Shown here piece by piece: positions 42,352 through 50,030 of a stretch of 64,000 bases of DNA. Source of the stretch: Mobiluncus sp963511525 (GTDB taxonomy: Bacteria > Actinomycetota > Actinomycetes > Actinomycetales > Actinomycetaceae); the NCBI RefSeq assembly GCF_963511525.1, contig NZ_CAUPIY010000001.1, positions 310,001 through 374,000 of the forward strand, given 5' to 3'. The notes beneath the pieces were generated by a model that saw nothing but the letters and a program-made list of their open reading frames with translations, was not told the DNA's origin and searched no databases. The stretch's first letter is position 1, and each line of letters begins with the position of its first letter. A program made the position numbers and the translations under genes.

Positions 42352-43776
42352 TTAAAAACCCAGTGCCGGAAAGTTCTCTAAGTCTGCCGGTTGGATTCCC
42401 GGCTTCGCCTGAGCGAGCATTTGTGCTACCAGGAAAGCCAGTTCCAGAGCCTGTTGGTGGTTCAAACGCGGATCCACCAAGGTTTCGTAACGGTTCGCCA
42501 GGGCGGATTCGTCGATAGTTTCCGTACCGCCAACGATTTCGGTTACGTCCTCGCCCGTCAGTTCCACGTGAATGCCCCCGGGAATCGTCCCCACGGCCTC
42601 GTGCGCGGCAAAGAACCCCCGCACCTCGTCCAGAATCGTCTCAAAGTGACGAGTTTTGTATCCCGAACCGGTCTTTACCGTGTTGCCATGCATCGGATCA
42701 CACATCCACACCAGAGGAGTGCCGGTGTCTTTGCCGGCTTGCAGCAGGGGGGGAAGTTTTTCCCGGATATTGCTGGCTCCCATCCGGGTGATGAAGGTCA
42801 AACGTCCCGCCAACCCCTCCGGGTTCAACCGTTCCACGAGCCCTTTCACGTCATCAGGAGTCGAGTTCGGCCCAAGCTTAACTCCCAGCGGATTTTTCAC
42901 TTGGGAGAGCAGAGCCACGTGTGCCCCGTCCACCTGGCGAGTGCGTTCCCCAATCCACAGGAAGTGCGCGGAAGTGTCGTACAGATCCCCGCTGATGGAA
43001 TCCACGCGGGTCAGGGCGCTTTCGTATTCTAGGAGGAGCGCTTCGTGCGAGGCATAAAAATCGGTGGTTCGCAGCGCGTCCGAGGGAACCCCGGTGGCTT
43101 TCATAAACTGCATGGCTGCATCAATCGCGGTAGCCACGTCATCAAATTTCGAGTAAGCCCGGTTGCGCATAAAGCCTTTGTTCCACTCGTGGACCCGGCG
43201 CATATCCGCGTAACCGCCCTGGGTGAAAGCCCGAATCAGGTTCAGCGTGGCGGCGGAATACTGGTAGCAGGACATGAGCCGGCGCGGGTCAGGAGTGCGC
43301 GACTCCGTGTTGAACTCGTGTCCGTTGACCGCGTCACCCCGGTAGGATTCCAAAGTCACCCCGTCGCGGGTTTCTGTATCAGAAGAGCGGGGTTTGGCGT
43401 ATTGGCCTGCCATGCGGCCCATTTTGATGATGGGCAGTCCCCCGCCGTAAGCCAGAACGACTGCCATTTGCAGAATCGTCTGAATTTTTAGTTTCAGGTG
43501 GTCGGCTGTGGACTCCGCGAACGTTTCGGCGCAATCCCCGCCGGTCAGCACGAAAGCCTCCCCGACGCAAGCTTGTGCCATCAGGTTTTGCAGTTCGTTG
43601 ACCTCTCCGGCAAAAACCAGCGGCGGGCGCTGTTTCAAAGCGGCACAAACCTCGGCGACCTTGGCTGGGTCAGGATAGTGCGGCTGCTGGAAAGCAGCTG
43701 CGCCGCGCCAGACAGTTTCAAAATCCCGTAGTGTATTCAAGACCATTTCCGCGTTCTCACTTCGTGTGTTTGCCAT
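42352..43776 (-). CDS. aroG: 3-deoxy-7-phosphoheptulonate synthase, class II
   Basis: A 474-residue plant-like (class II) DAHP synthase, the first enzyme of the shikimate pathway. Motifs: FVLTGGDCAETFAES, GRMAGQYAKPRS, FLWIGERTRQVDGAHV, KLGPNS and VWMCDPMHGNT. Class II enzymes of actinobacteria are feedback-inhibited by aromatic amino acids and can pair with chorismate mutase. The start is ATG 43776 with GAGGG six bases upstream, but this site lies in the arm of a strong hairpin (43784-43826). Located after the pfp gene on the same strand and convergent with pknL. Confidence 0.95.
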   Translation of the reverse strand: MANTRSENAEMVLNTLRDFETVWRGAAAFQQPHYPDPAKVAEVCAALKQRPPLVFAGEVNELQNLMAQACVGEAFVLTGGDCAETFAESTADHLKLKIQTILQMAVVLAYGGGLPIIKMGRMAGQYAKPRSSDTETRDGVTLESYRGDAVNGHEFNTESRTPDPRRLMSCYQYSAATLNLIRAFTQGGYADMRRVHEWNKGFMRNRAYSKFDDVATAIDAAMQFMKATGVPSDALRTTDFYASHEALLLEYESALTRVDSISGDLYDTSAHFLWIGERTRQVDGAHVALLSQVKNPLGVKLGPNSTPDDVKGLVERLNPEGLAGRLTFITRMGASNIREKLPPLLQAGKDTGTPLVWMCDPMHGNTVKTGSGYKTRHFETILDEVRGFFAAHEAVGTIPGGIHVELTGEDVTEIVGGTETIDESALANRYETLVDPRLNHQQALELAFLVAQMLAQAKPGIQPADLENFPALGF

Positions 43777-43783
43777 TAAAAGC

Positions 43784-43826
43784 CCTCGCTCCGGGCAACT
43801 TTCCTATAGTTTAACCCGGAGCGAGG
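43784..43826 (-). terminator. Hairpin between pfp and aroG covering the aroG ribosome-binding site
   Basis: A 12-bp perfect stem (43784-43795 with 43815-43826, CCTCGCTCCGGG arm) with a 19-base loop lies 22 bases past the pfp stop on the minus strand. It is followed only by CTTTTA, so it is a weak terminator by sequence. Its 3' arm contains GCGAGG, the ribosome-binding site of aroG, so folding should also hide that site. Confidence 0.7.
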
Positions 43827-43848
43827 CAGGTGAGAAAACCTGAAAAGC

Positions 43849-45048
43849 CTAGGCTTGGCCAATCTCCTGGAGCATCTGGCGGAACCACGGCAGATTCACG
43901 TCGAACGGCTTGCCGCCCTTGATGCGCTGGAAATCGATACAGCTCAAACGGTTGCCATTTTCCTCATCGTGTCCAATGACCCCGGATTCTCCGGCGATAG
44001 CGCACTGCACGCCGAGGTCAACCATGCCCTTGATGAGCTGCAAGTCAGCTTGATTGGACGGTGAAGAACGCGCGAAGTAACCGGATTTTTGAACCAGGAC
44101 TTTTTCGGCGTCTACGGCCTTGGCAAAACGCTTGGCAAAGTATTGTCCCGGGTTGATTTCGTCCAGACGCACATGCCCAAACGCGTCACGATTGACGACC
44201 TGGTTCTGAGCCTCCATCTCGGCCACAATGTCCATGACCCCGGCGCCTTCGGATAGGAAAATGTTGACGGTGTCGTTTTCGTCCATAATTTTCTTGAGGC
44301 GTTTGCCTTCGGCTTCGATATCCATGTGCATCTCCGGCACGTAGATACCGTTAATATCCCAGTGTTTGCGATCCAGGCCCACCGACGGCACAAAGGTTTG
44401 CTGATCCAACCACTCGCGATACAGCTTTGCCGAGTACGCCGTCAGCCATCCGCAGTTGCGCCCCATTACCTCATGCACAATCAGCATTCGCGGAGATACC
44501 CGAGATTCAGAAATAATGTGCTGGGCAAATAGCGAAGTATTTTCCGCCGCCGTGTAGGCACCCAAAGATTGACGAATCGGCACCACATCATTGTCAATAG
44601 TCTTTGGCAAGCCCACCACCGTGAGGTGATAGCTGTGCTCCTCGAGGTAAGCAGCCAAATCCGCGGCGGTCGTGTTCGTATCATCCCCGCCGATGGTGTG
44701 CAGCACGTCAACACCATCTTTCACCAGCTGATCCGCGGCGACTTTCAGGGCGTTCTCGCCTTCCTTGATGAGACCTCGTTTCACCAGGTCGGCTGTATTC
44801 GTCAGCTTGACCCGGGAGTTACCGATGGGTGAACCGCCATAGAGCTGCAAACGGGCGGCATGAGCCCGGGCATCATCATCAATCCGCAAATACTTGCCGG
44901 TGAGCAGACCGTGATAGCCGTGCTCATAAGCGATGATATCCACCTCCGGTTCCAACTCGGTGTACCGTTCAATCAACATGCCCACCGCGGTGGACAGGCA
45001 CGGCGCAAAACCGCCGGCCGTCAACAGAGCTACTCGCTTCAGAGCCAT
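43849..45048 (-). CDS. pfp: Pyrophosphate-dependent 6-phosphofructokinase
   Basis: A 399-residue phosphofructokinase. The phosphoryl-donor loop reads GGDDTNTTA; an Asp instead of Gly at the second position is the known mark of PPi rather than ATP use. Further motifs: GLPKTIDNDVVP (catalytic Asp) and HEVMGRNCGWLTAYSA. The enzyme interconverts fructose-6-phosphate and fructose-1,6-bisphosphate reversibly. ATG 45048 has GAAAGG upstream. It is downstream of plsC (36-bp gap) on the same strand and is followed by the aroG hairpin. Confidence 0.94.
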   Translation of the reverse strand: MALKRVALLTAGGFAPCLSTAVGMLIERYTELEPEVDIIAYEHGYHGLLTGKYLRIDDDARAHAARLQLYGGSPIGNSRVKLTNTADLVKRGLIKEGENALKVAADQLVKDGVDVLHTIGGDDTNTTAADLAAYLEEHSYHLTVVGLPKTIDNDVVPIRQSLGAYTAAENTSLFAQHIISESRVSPRMLIVHEVMGRNCGWLTAYSAKLYREWLDQQTFVPSVGLDRKHWDINGIYVPEMHMDIEAEGKRLKKIMDENDTVNIFLSEGAGVMDIVAEMEAQNQVVNRDAFGHVRLDEINPGQYFAKRFAKAVDAEKVLVQKSGYFARSSPSNQADLQLIKGMVDLGVQCAIAGESGVIGHDEENGNRLSCIDFQRIKGGKPFDVNLPWFRQMLQEIGQA

Positions 45049-45084
45049 ATTTCTGCCTTTCTCGTTGTCCTATTCCTTAACATT

Positions 45085-45894
45085 CTAAGATTCATCGCCT
45101 GGCTGGGTGGCTAAGTCTGGTGTGGTATCCGGCTGTTCCTCGGAAGGGGAAGTATCCGAAGTCCCCGCCTCACTTGCGGCTGTTTCGGAGTCTTTGCCGG
45201 TTTCCCTGCCGGCTTTCCGTTGCGCTTCCAGGCGTTTTTTTACATTGGCGGCATATTCATCGACATATTCCTGGCCGGACAGCAGCATCAGGTCATACAT
45301 GACTTCATCGGTAATGGAACGCAGCACATAGCGGTTGTTCTCCATACCCTTGTATCGGGAGAAATCCAGAGGTTTTCCGATGATGACCCCAATACGCTCC
45401 AACTTGGGGATGGTCTTGCCGATAGGCTGCGATTTGTTCGTTCCCACCATCGCCACCGGAATAATCGGGGCGCCGCTGATGAGAGACAGCCGAGCAATCC
45501 CCGTTTTGCCTCGGTAAAGCCTGCCGTCCGGGGAGCGGGTGCCTTCGGGATAGATACCGAACAGCCCGCCGCGTTCCAAAACCTGCAGACCTTTATCCAA
45601 AGCGACCTGGGAGGCTTTGCCGCCGGAACGGTCTACCGGAATGACCCCCACGGACTGCATAAAATGCTTGATAATCCAGCCTTTAAAGCCGGTGCCGGTA
45701 AAGTAATCGGATTTCCCTACAAAAGTAATTTCCCGCTTGCTCATCAGCGGCAGGAACACCGAGTCGATGACGGCGAGGTGATTGGAAGCCAAAATTGCCG
45801 GTCCGGTTTCGGGAATGTTATCCGCTCCGCGTATCCACGGCTGAAACAAGAGGCGCAACAACGGTCCGGCGACAAACTTTGAGAATCTGTACAC
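45085..45894 (-). CDS. plsC: 1-acyl-sn-glycerol-3-phosphate acyltransferase (PlsC family)
   Basis: A 269-residue membrane-associated acyltransferase. The catalytic motif NHLAVIDSVF and the substrate motif GIYPEGTRSPDG are present, with PLRLLFQPW-type hydrophobic N-terminal sequence. It makes phosphatidic acid from lysophosphatidic acid. The last 45 or so residues are a disordered Glu/Ser/Thr/Pro tail beyond the family domain. It is upstream of pfp and divergent from a small membrane-protein gene (31 bp). Confidence 0.92.
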   Translation of the reverse strand: MYRFSKFVAGPLLRLLFQPWIRGADNIPETGPAILASNHLAVIDSVFLPLMSKREITFVGKSDYFTGTGFKGWIIKHFMQSVGVIPVDRSGGKASQVALDKGLQVLERGGLFGIYPEGTRSPDGRLYRGKTGIARLSLISGAPIIPVAMVGTNKSQPIGKTIPKLERIGVIIGKPLDFSRYKGMENNRYVLRSITDEVMYDLMLLSGQEYVDEYAANVKKRLEAQRKAGRETGKDSETAASEAGTSDTSPSEEQPDTTPDLATQPGDES

Positions 45895-45939
45895 AGTCGA
45901 TACCTCCAGTGCCCACAGGGCTTCATGTATAGTTCAAAT

Positions 45940-46284
45940 ATGACGTTTCGTAAACGAAGCGGTCACAAGGATCGCGATGAGGAAACCCCTGAGGAAGTCA
46001 ACCGCCGTTTCGAGCAACTCGCGGCGGCCACTCCCGAACTCGGAGGTTTCGGACCTCGGGACTGGACTCCAGCGGAAGACACTGAAGGCTTCGTGGCTCC
46101 CAATCCCCCTTTACCGACTTTGCGGACACGCACCAAGGTCGGTTGGCTGCTGCTGGTTGCCGCCATCATCGGCTTCATAATCCTGGGGATTACGCAACCT
46201 GCTTATTCGGCAGTAGCCGCCATTGTGTGCCTGCTGGCACTAGCGGTGGGTATGGGTTTACTGTTGCCCATCCGCCGACGCTAG
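45940..46284 (+). CDS. Small two-helix membrane protein
   Basis: A 114-residue protein from the ATG at 45940 (MTFRKRSGHKDRDEE); the frame also opens at ATG 45925, and neither has a clear ribosome-binding site. A charged N-terminal half precedes two membrane helices (VGWLLLVAAIIGFIILGI and AAIVCLLALAVGMGLLL) and a short basic end IRRR. I do not recognise a family. It is divergent from plsC and convergent with the receiver-like gene. Confidence 0.7.
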   Translation: MTFRKRSGHKDRDEETPEEVNRRFEQLAAATPELGGFGPRDWTPAEDTEGFVAPNPPLPTLRTRTKVGWLLLVAAIIGFIILGITQPAYSAVAAIVCLLALAVGMGLLLPIRRR

Positions 46285-46289
46285 GGCTC

Positions 46290-46694
46290 TCAAGCCGCCG
46301 CAGAAAGAGCCTGCTTTAAGGCAGCCATCATGGCTTCCGCCTCGTAGGGGGCCGGCACGGTATAGCTGGCCCCTGACCAGCGTGACATCCATTCGTCCTG
46401 TTGGCGAGCCACCAGCATGATGATAGGCGGAACTTTATCCGCATGGATATTGAGCCAACGGGCCACTGACTGCCCGCCCTCCTGATAGGTTTCAGCGTCA
46501 AGCACCAGAGCCGCATAGCGGTTCTCAGCGAAATTTTGTTTCACCGCATCCGGGGTCGCCACTTCTTGCCATTCTATCGGCGGTATATCAAAACTACCGC
46601 TGAGTCCGGCCGCATCCATGACAGTTTGACGGGTATGGGGATTGCCACTGAAAAGCATGACTTGCACGGCATCGGTGCCTGCTATTGCTTCCAT
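46290..46694 (-). CDS. Receiver-like (CheY-fold) small protein
   Basis: A 134-residue protein with alternating strands and helices: VQVMLFSGNPHTRQTVMDAAG, RYAALVLDAETYQEGG, PPIIMLVARQQDEWM and a final helix. The pattern resembles a response-regulator receiver with a possible phosphoacceptor Asp in LVLDAE and a Lys-less final strand, so it is probably a degenerate, non-phosphorylated relative. AAAGGAG lies upstream of the ATG. No histidine kinase is adjacent. The functional call is weak. Confidence 0.65.
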   Translation of the reverse strand: MEAIAGTDAVQVMLFSGNPHTRQTVMDAAGLSGSFDIPPIEWQEVATPDAVKQNFAENRYAALVLDAETYQEGGQSVARWLNIHADKVPPIIMLVARQQDEWMSRWSGASYTVPAPYEAEAMMAALKQALSAAA

Positions 46695-46821
46695 AGAATT
46701 TGCTCCTTTACTGAGGACATGAACATTTTACCTACCGATGGTGTGCACGCCAAACAGTTCAGCTGCGCCCACCGGCGGGCGTAGCCCGAGCCTGCCAACC
46801 AGATGAATCCTCTGTACCTGC

Positions 46822-47877
46822 CTATTCCAAAGTTGGAAGAGCGATAGCGTCTACAATATCGACAATCTGGACGACCCCGCGCGGCGCGGATTTGTTCGGA
46901 GGCCCCACCATCACCAGCCGAGAGCCGACGTTTTTGCCCACCGCTTTCATGGTCTCCGCATCCGCCCACAGCACGCCTTGGCCGTTAATCCAAGTCGAGG
47001 TGGGCTTGTCTCCCCAAGAACCGGAAACAACCACATATCCGACCTGGTCGCCGGCCTGAATAGGCTGTCCCTGGCCTTCCAAAGTCCAAACGTTGAAGGC
47101 CTTGCCGGGAACTTTTGCCCCTTCAACATACGCCGGCTGGGGTTCGGTGCCGGGACTGCAATAGATGCGCAGACCGTCGGGAAGTTTCGCCCCGGTAGGT
47201 TGGGACTGCGCCAAAAGCTGGGTGTAGGCCGCCAACTGGGTTTCTTCCGTCACCGGAGGCGCGAACAAAATGTCTATGACGAACACCAGAGTTTCGCCAG
47301 CTAGCGGGTGAACCTGATCCGGCAAGGGCTGCCCGGCGTCTTTAGCGGCTTGTTCCCGTTCCGTAAGCTCCCCGTATGCCAAGCGCGGCGGAATGACGAG
47401 CTCAATCCGATCTCCGACGTTGCGCCCGGCCAAACCCCAAGTCCAGCCTTCGATAATGTTGTTGCCCAGAGAAAAGTGGGCAGGTTCGCCCTTTTGCCAA
47501 GAATCGTCAAAGACTTCACCGTTCCACTTTTGCCCCTTGTAGTGGACGATGACGTCAGCATTTGCCGAAACAACCGTCCCGGTACCTTCATGCAGCACGG
47601 TGCGAATGAAATCCTTGGGAGCCGGTCCCGTTCCTGCCGCAATGCTCGGTTCCGTCCCGAAGCCATCGGGGGGATTCACCGCTGGAACCGGTCCGTTCTC
47701 TACCGGTTTTACCGCCGCAGGTTCCGCAGATGTGGCCGGGGTAATGGTCTTAACACAGTTTTTCGGGTTGGCCAGCGGGGCGTTATCCTCTTTGGGGGTC
47801 TCTTGGCACGCCGTCAAACCCGCGGCGGCCAAGGCAAACAGGGAAAGTACCGCTAGTTGTTTCTGTAGGCGTTGCAA
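46822..47877 (-). CDS. FKBP-type peptidyl-prolyl isomerase lipoprotein 1
   Basis: A 351-residue secreted lipoprotein. The TTG at 47877 is taken as start because GAGGAG lies five bases before it and it gives a clean signal MQRLQKQLAVLSLFALAAAG with lipobox LTAC. After a Pro-rich linker comes an FKBP domain (VIVHYKGQKWNGEVFDDSW, IEGWTWGLAGRNVGDRIELVIPP, AYG) with aromatic pocket residues kept. A second, degenerate FKBP-like part fills the C-terminus. It should assist folding outside the membrane. A paralogue precedes it in the same direction (52 bp). Confidence 0.9.
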   Translation of the reverse strand: MQRLQKQLAVLSLFALAAAGLTACQETPKEDNAPLANPKNCVKTITPATSAEPAAVKPVENGPVPAVNPPDGFGTEPSIAAGTGPAPKDFIRTVLHEGTGTVVSANADVIVHYKGQKWNGEVFDDSWQKGEPAHFSLGNNIIEGWTWGLAGRNVGDRIELVIPPRLAYGELTEREQAAKDAGQPLPDQVHPLAGETLVFVIDILFAPPVTEETQLAAYTQLLAQSQPTGAKLPDGLRIYCSPGTEPQPAYVEGAKVPGKAFNVWTLEGQGQPIQAGDQVGYVVVSGSWGDKPTSTWINGQGVLWADAETMKAVGKNVGSRLVMVGPPNKSAPRGVVQIVDIVDAIALPTLE

Positions 47878-47929
47878 TATTGCTCCTCTTTTCACCAAAA
47901 TTTAGGTTTCGTGTCCCCGCACCGCGGTG

Positions 47930-48814
47930 CTAACGGTTGGGATCGTAAGCGGAAACCAGCTGCAACAATTCCACCTGGGGGTCAGCTGTGGGCGTAGCCG
48001 GAGTGAGAACCAGCACCAGACTGCCCAACGGCAAATCAGCCAAACCCAATGAGTCAGCTGAAACCGAAAGTAACTCGCCGGCATTCCAGTCAGCGGCGGT
48101 GGTCTGTCCATTCCAATCCGTACTGACCCGTTTCACGATGACGCCCTGTCCCGATTCGACTGCCGGACCGTCGCCAGTGGCGTAAACCGCGGTGGTTTGC
48201 TTGGAGGGATATGCCCCTGCCGCCGCAGTGTTCAGGGTGTACGCACCTTGGCCGTCCGCCCCAATGCTGATGCCAGCCGGCAGCGGGTTATTGGTGAGGG
48301 TAACTTGGAACTTGGAGGCCGCGTCCGCGGACACCGCTAAACGCACGTCTACCACGTAGGCCAGCGTGTCGCCCTTTTTAACACCAATACTGCTGGCACC
48401 CATATCGCCGTAAGCCTTGTTCGGGGGCAGAATGAGCAGAACCCGCTGACCGACCTTGACCCCACTAAGCTCTTTCCAGCCTTCAATCGGCGGATGAGCC
48501 AGCGAAATCGCGCGCGGTCCCGCCGCGTCGGTGATGGTGGAATCGGGCATCAAATCGCCGCCCCAGACTTTGCCGTAGTAGTCCACTACGACCAGGTCAC
48601 CGTCCTTGACCGTCTCGCCTTTCTCATCGCCGTCATCGAGCACCTTCATCACGGGAGCCTCCGGCGGCGGGGCTGCCGGGAAATTGATCTCTGGAACCGT
48701 CCCGAACTGGGGCGAAGCCACGGTAGGCATTTCGCTGCCAGCAGGTTTAGAACAGGCAGAAAGCGACAGTGCGAGGCTGGCAGCCGTCAGAGCCAAGGCA
48801 ATTTTTCGTAACAC
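47930..48814 (-). CDS. FKBP-type peptidyl-prolyl isomerase lipoprotein 2
   Basis: A 294-residue lipoprotein paralogous to its downstream neighbour. Signal MLRKIALALTAASLALSLSAC with lipobox LSAC; start GTG 48814 with GGGGAG upstream. FKBP domain (VVVDYYGKVWGGDLM, PPIEGWKELSGVKVGQRVLLILPPNKAYG), then a degenerate second half ending VELLQLVSAYDPNR. It probably forms an operon with the other FKBP gene. The two give the cell a pair of surface-anchored prolyl isomerases with diverged C-terminal halves. Confidence 0.9.
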   Translation of the reverse strand: MLRKIALALTAASLALSLSACSKPAGSEMPTVASPQFGTVPEINFPAAPPPEAPVMKVLDDGDEKGETVKDGDLVVVDYYGKVWGGDLMPDSTITDAAGPRAISLAHPPIEGWKELSGVKVGQRVLLILPPNKAYGDMGASSIGVKKGDTLAYVVDVRLAVSADAASKFQVTLTNNPLPAGISIGADGQGAYTLNTAAAGAYPSKQTTAVYATGDGPAVESGQGVIVKRVSTDWNGQTTAADWNAGELLSVSADSLGLADLPLGSLVLVLTPATPTADPQVELLQLVSAYDPNR

Positions 48815-48962
48815 GATACTCCCCAGGAATACTCAAGTTCAGAATTGTTTAAACTTGATTTTACCGTGAATAAGTCCTCGTTCGGGCCTGATTGTTACCA
48901 ACTTTTCGAGTTTGTTATTTCAGTGCCCCGCCCTAAACCGATGAACCGCGCCTCGTGGCGCT

Positions 48963-48998
48963 AAAAAAGCGGCGAGCTCGGAAAACCGAGATCGCCGC
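48963..48998 (-). terminator. Rho-independent terminator after the HesB/IscA gene
   Basis: A 13-bp stem with one mismatch (48969-48981 with 48986-48998) and an AAAA loop, followed on the minus strand by six T (48963-48968). It begins 20 bases after the stop of the HesB/IscA-like gene. Confidence 0.9.
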
Positions 48999-49017
48999 GA
49001 CGCCTAACAGGACTGCC

Positions 49018-49362
49018 CTAGTGAAAGGACCCTCCGCAGGAACAGGTATTGACCGCATTGGGGTTATCGATAACGAACCCGGTCTGAGCCAGGGTGTCCT
49101 GGAAATCAACCGTGGCGCCAGCCAGATAGGGCACGCTCATTTTGTCAACTACCAGCTCAACGCCATCGAAATCCCGTACCGCGTCGTCATCGGAGAGTTC
49201 ATCGTCGAATTCGAGCTGGTAAATCAAACCGGAACAGCCTCCGGGAGCTACGCCCACGCGAAGCCGCAAATCATCACGGCCTTCCTGTTCCAGCAAGGAT
49301 TTAACCTTTGCTACTGCGGCATCCGTCAAAGTGACCTCGTGGGTCAAAGAAGCTGTCTCCAT
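49018..49362 (-). CDS. HesB/IscA-type iron-sulfur cluster insertion protein
   Basis: A 114-residue A-type carrier. The three cysteines typical of the family are in PGGCSGLIYQLEF and NTCSCGGSFH at the C-terminus; the core reads VTLTDAAVAKVKSLL and MSVPYLAGATVDFQDTL. A-type carriers deliver [Fe-S] clusters to enzymes such as aconitase or IspG/H. AAGGAA precedes the ATG. It has its own terminator. In mycobacteria the HesB gene also neighbours a glycerate kinase gene (recalled). Confidence 0.95.
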   Translation of the reverse strand: METASLTHEVTLTDAAVAKVKSLLEQEGRDDLRLRVGVAPGGCSGLIYQLEFDDELSDDDAVRDFDGVELVVDKMSVPYLAGATVDFQDTLAQTGFVIDNPNAVNTCSCGGSFH

Positions 49363-49484
49363 CTATATTCCTTCATGAAAAAACACTGCAACTTAGTCTA
49401 ACCTTATTTATGTCGTTTTTTCTTCCTCAGTTTTGGCACCGCCCTGACCTGGGCATATCACCACCTGTCGGGCAGTCGTTGCTC

Positions 49485-50030
49485 TCAATCGGGCAAATGC
49501 CAGGTTTGACCCAGGATACGGCCCCACTGCGCGGCACTACGTGCGGGGTGTTCGGTGAGAAAGTAGGCTTGCGCGATGCCCGATTCCTGCAGCTGGCGAC
49601 GTGACAGCGGGGAATCCGCAGCCAACACCACCACTGGTTGAATGCCGTGCCGAGCCGCCCGTGCTACAACTAGGTTCGCCAAGTCAGCCGGGCCGGGAGC
49701 ATCGGTGATTTCCCGTTGGATGACCAGGTACAGATCCGCCTGCGCGTCCAGCCTGACTTGCCGGGGGCTGACAATGGTCAGTCCTTTCACAAGCGCCGTG
49801 CCGGTGCTGTCCGGGTTGGGAACGGCCGAGTTGAGCGCGGCAGGACTCGTGCACTCAGCTCGTGCCGGCTTGGCCGGCTGTAAATCCGCCACGTCCAGGT
49901 GCAGGGTGTCAGCCGGATGGTACTGGCTCCACGCGCCGCAAAAGTCCTGGGCAAAATCGGCGAATTCGGGGGTCGCCAGAATCTGGATTCGCACCGGGCT
50001 GAACCTAGTTGAGCGCCTGTGCGGAGCCAT
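49485..50030 (-). CDS. Short glycerate-kinase C-terminal-like protein
   Basis: A 181-residue protein. The second half (VVARAARHGIQPVVVLAAD, SPLSRRQLQESGIAQAYFLTEH) resembles the C-terminal part of class II glycerate kinases, with the catalytic GEGSLD-type motif missing and the N-terminal substrate domain absent. A full kinase is about 370 residues. It may be a domain with a new role or a remnant. The position between HesB and the membrane gene mirrors that of a glycerate kinase in mycobacteria, which supports the relation. Its start overlaps the dipeptidase stop by 26 bases on the same strand. Confidence 0.6.
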   Translation of the reverse strand: MAPHRRSTRFSPVRIQILATPEFADFAQDFCGAWSQYHPADTLHLDVADLQPAKPARAECTSPAALNSAVPNPDSTGTALVKGLTIVSPRQVRLDAQADLYLVIQREITDAPGPADLANLVVARAARHGIQPVVVLAADSPLSRRQLQESGIAQAYFLTEHPARSAAQWGRILGQTWHLPD

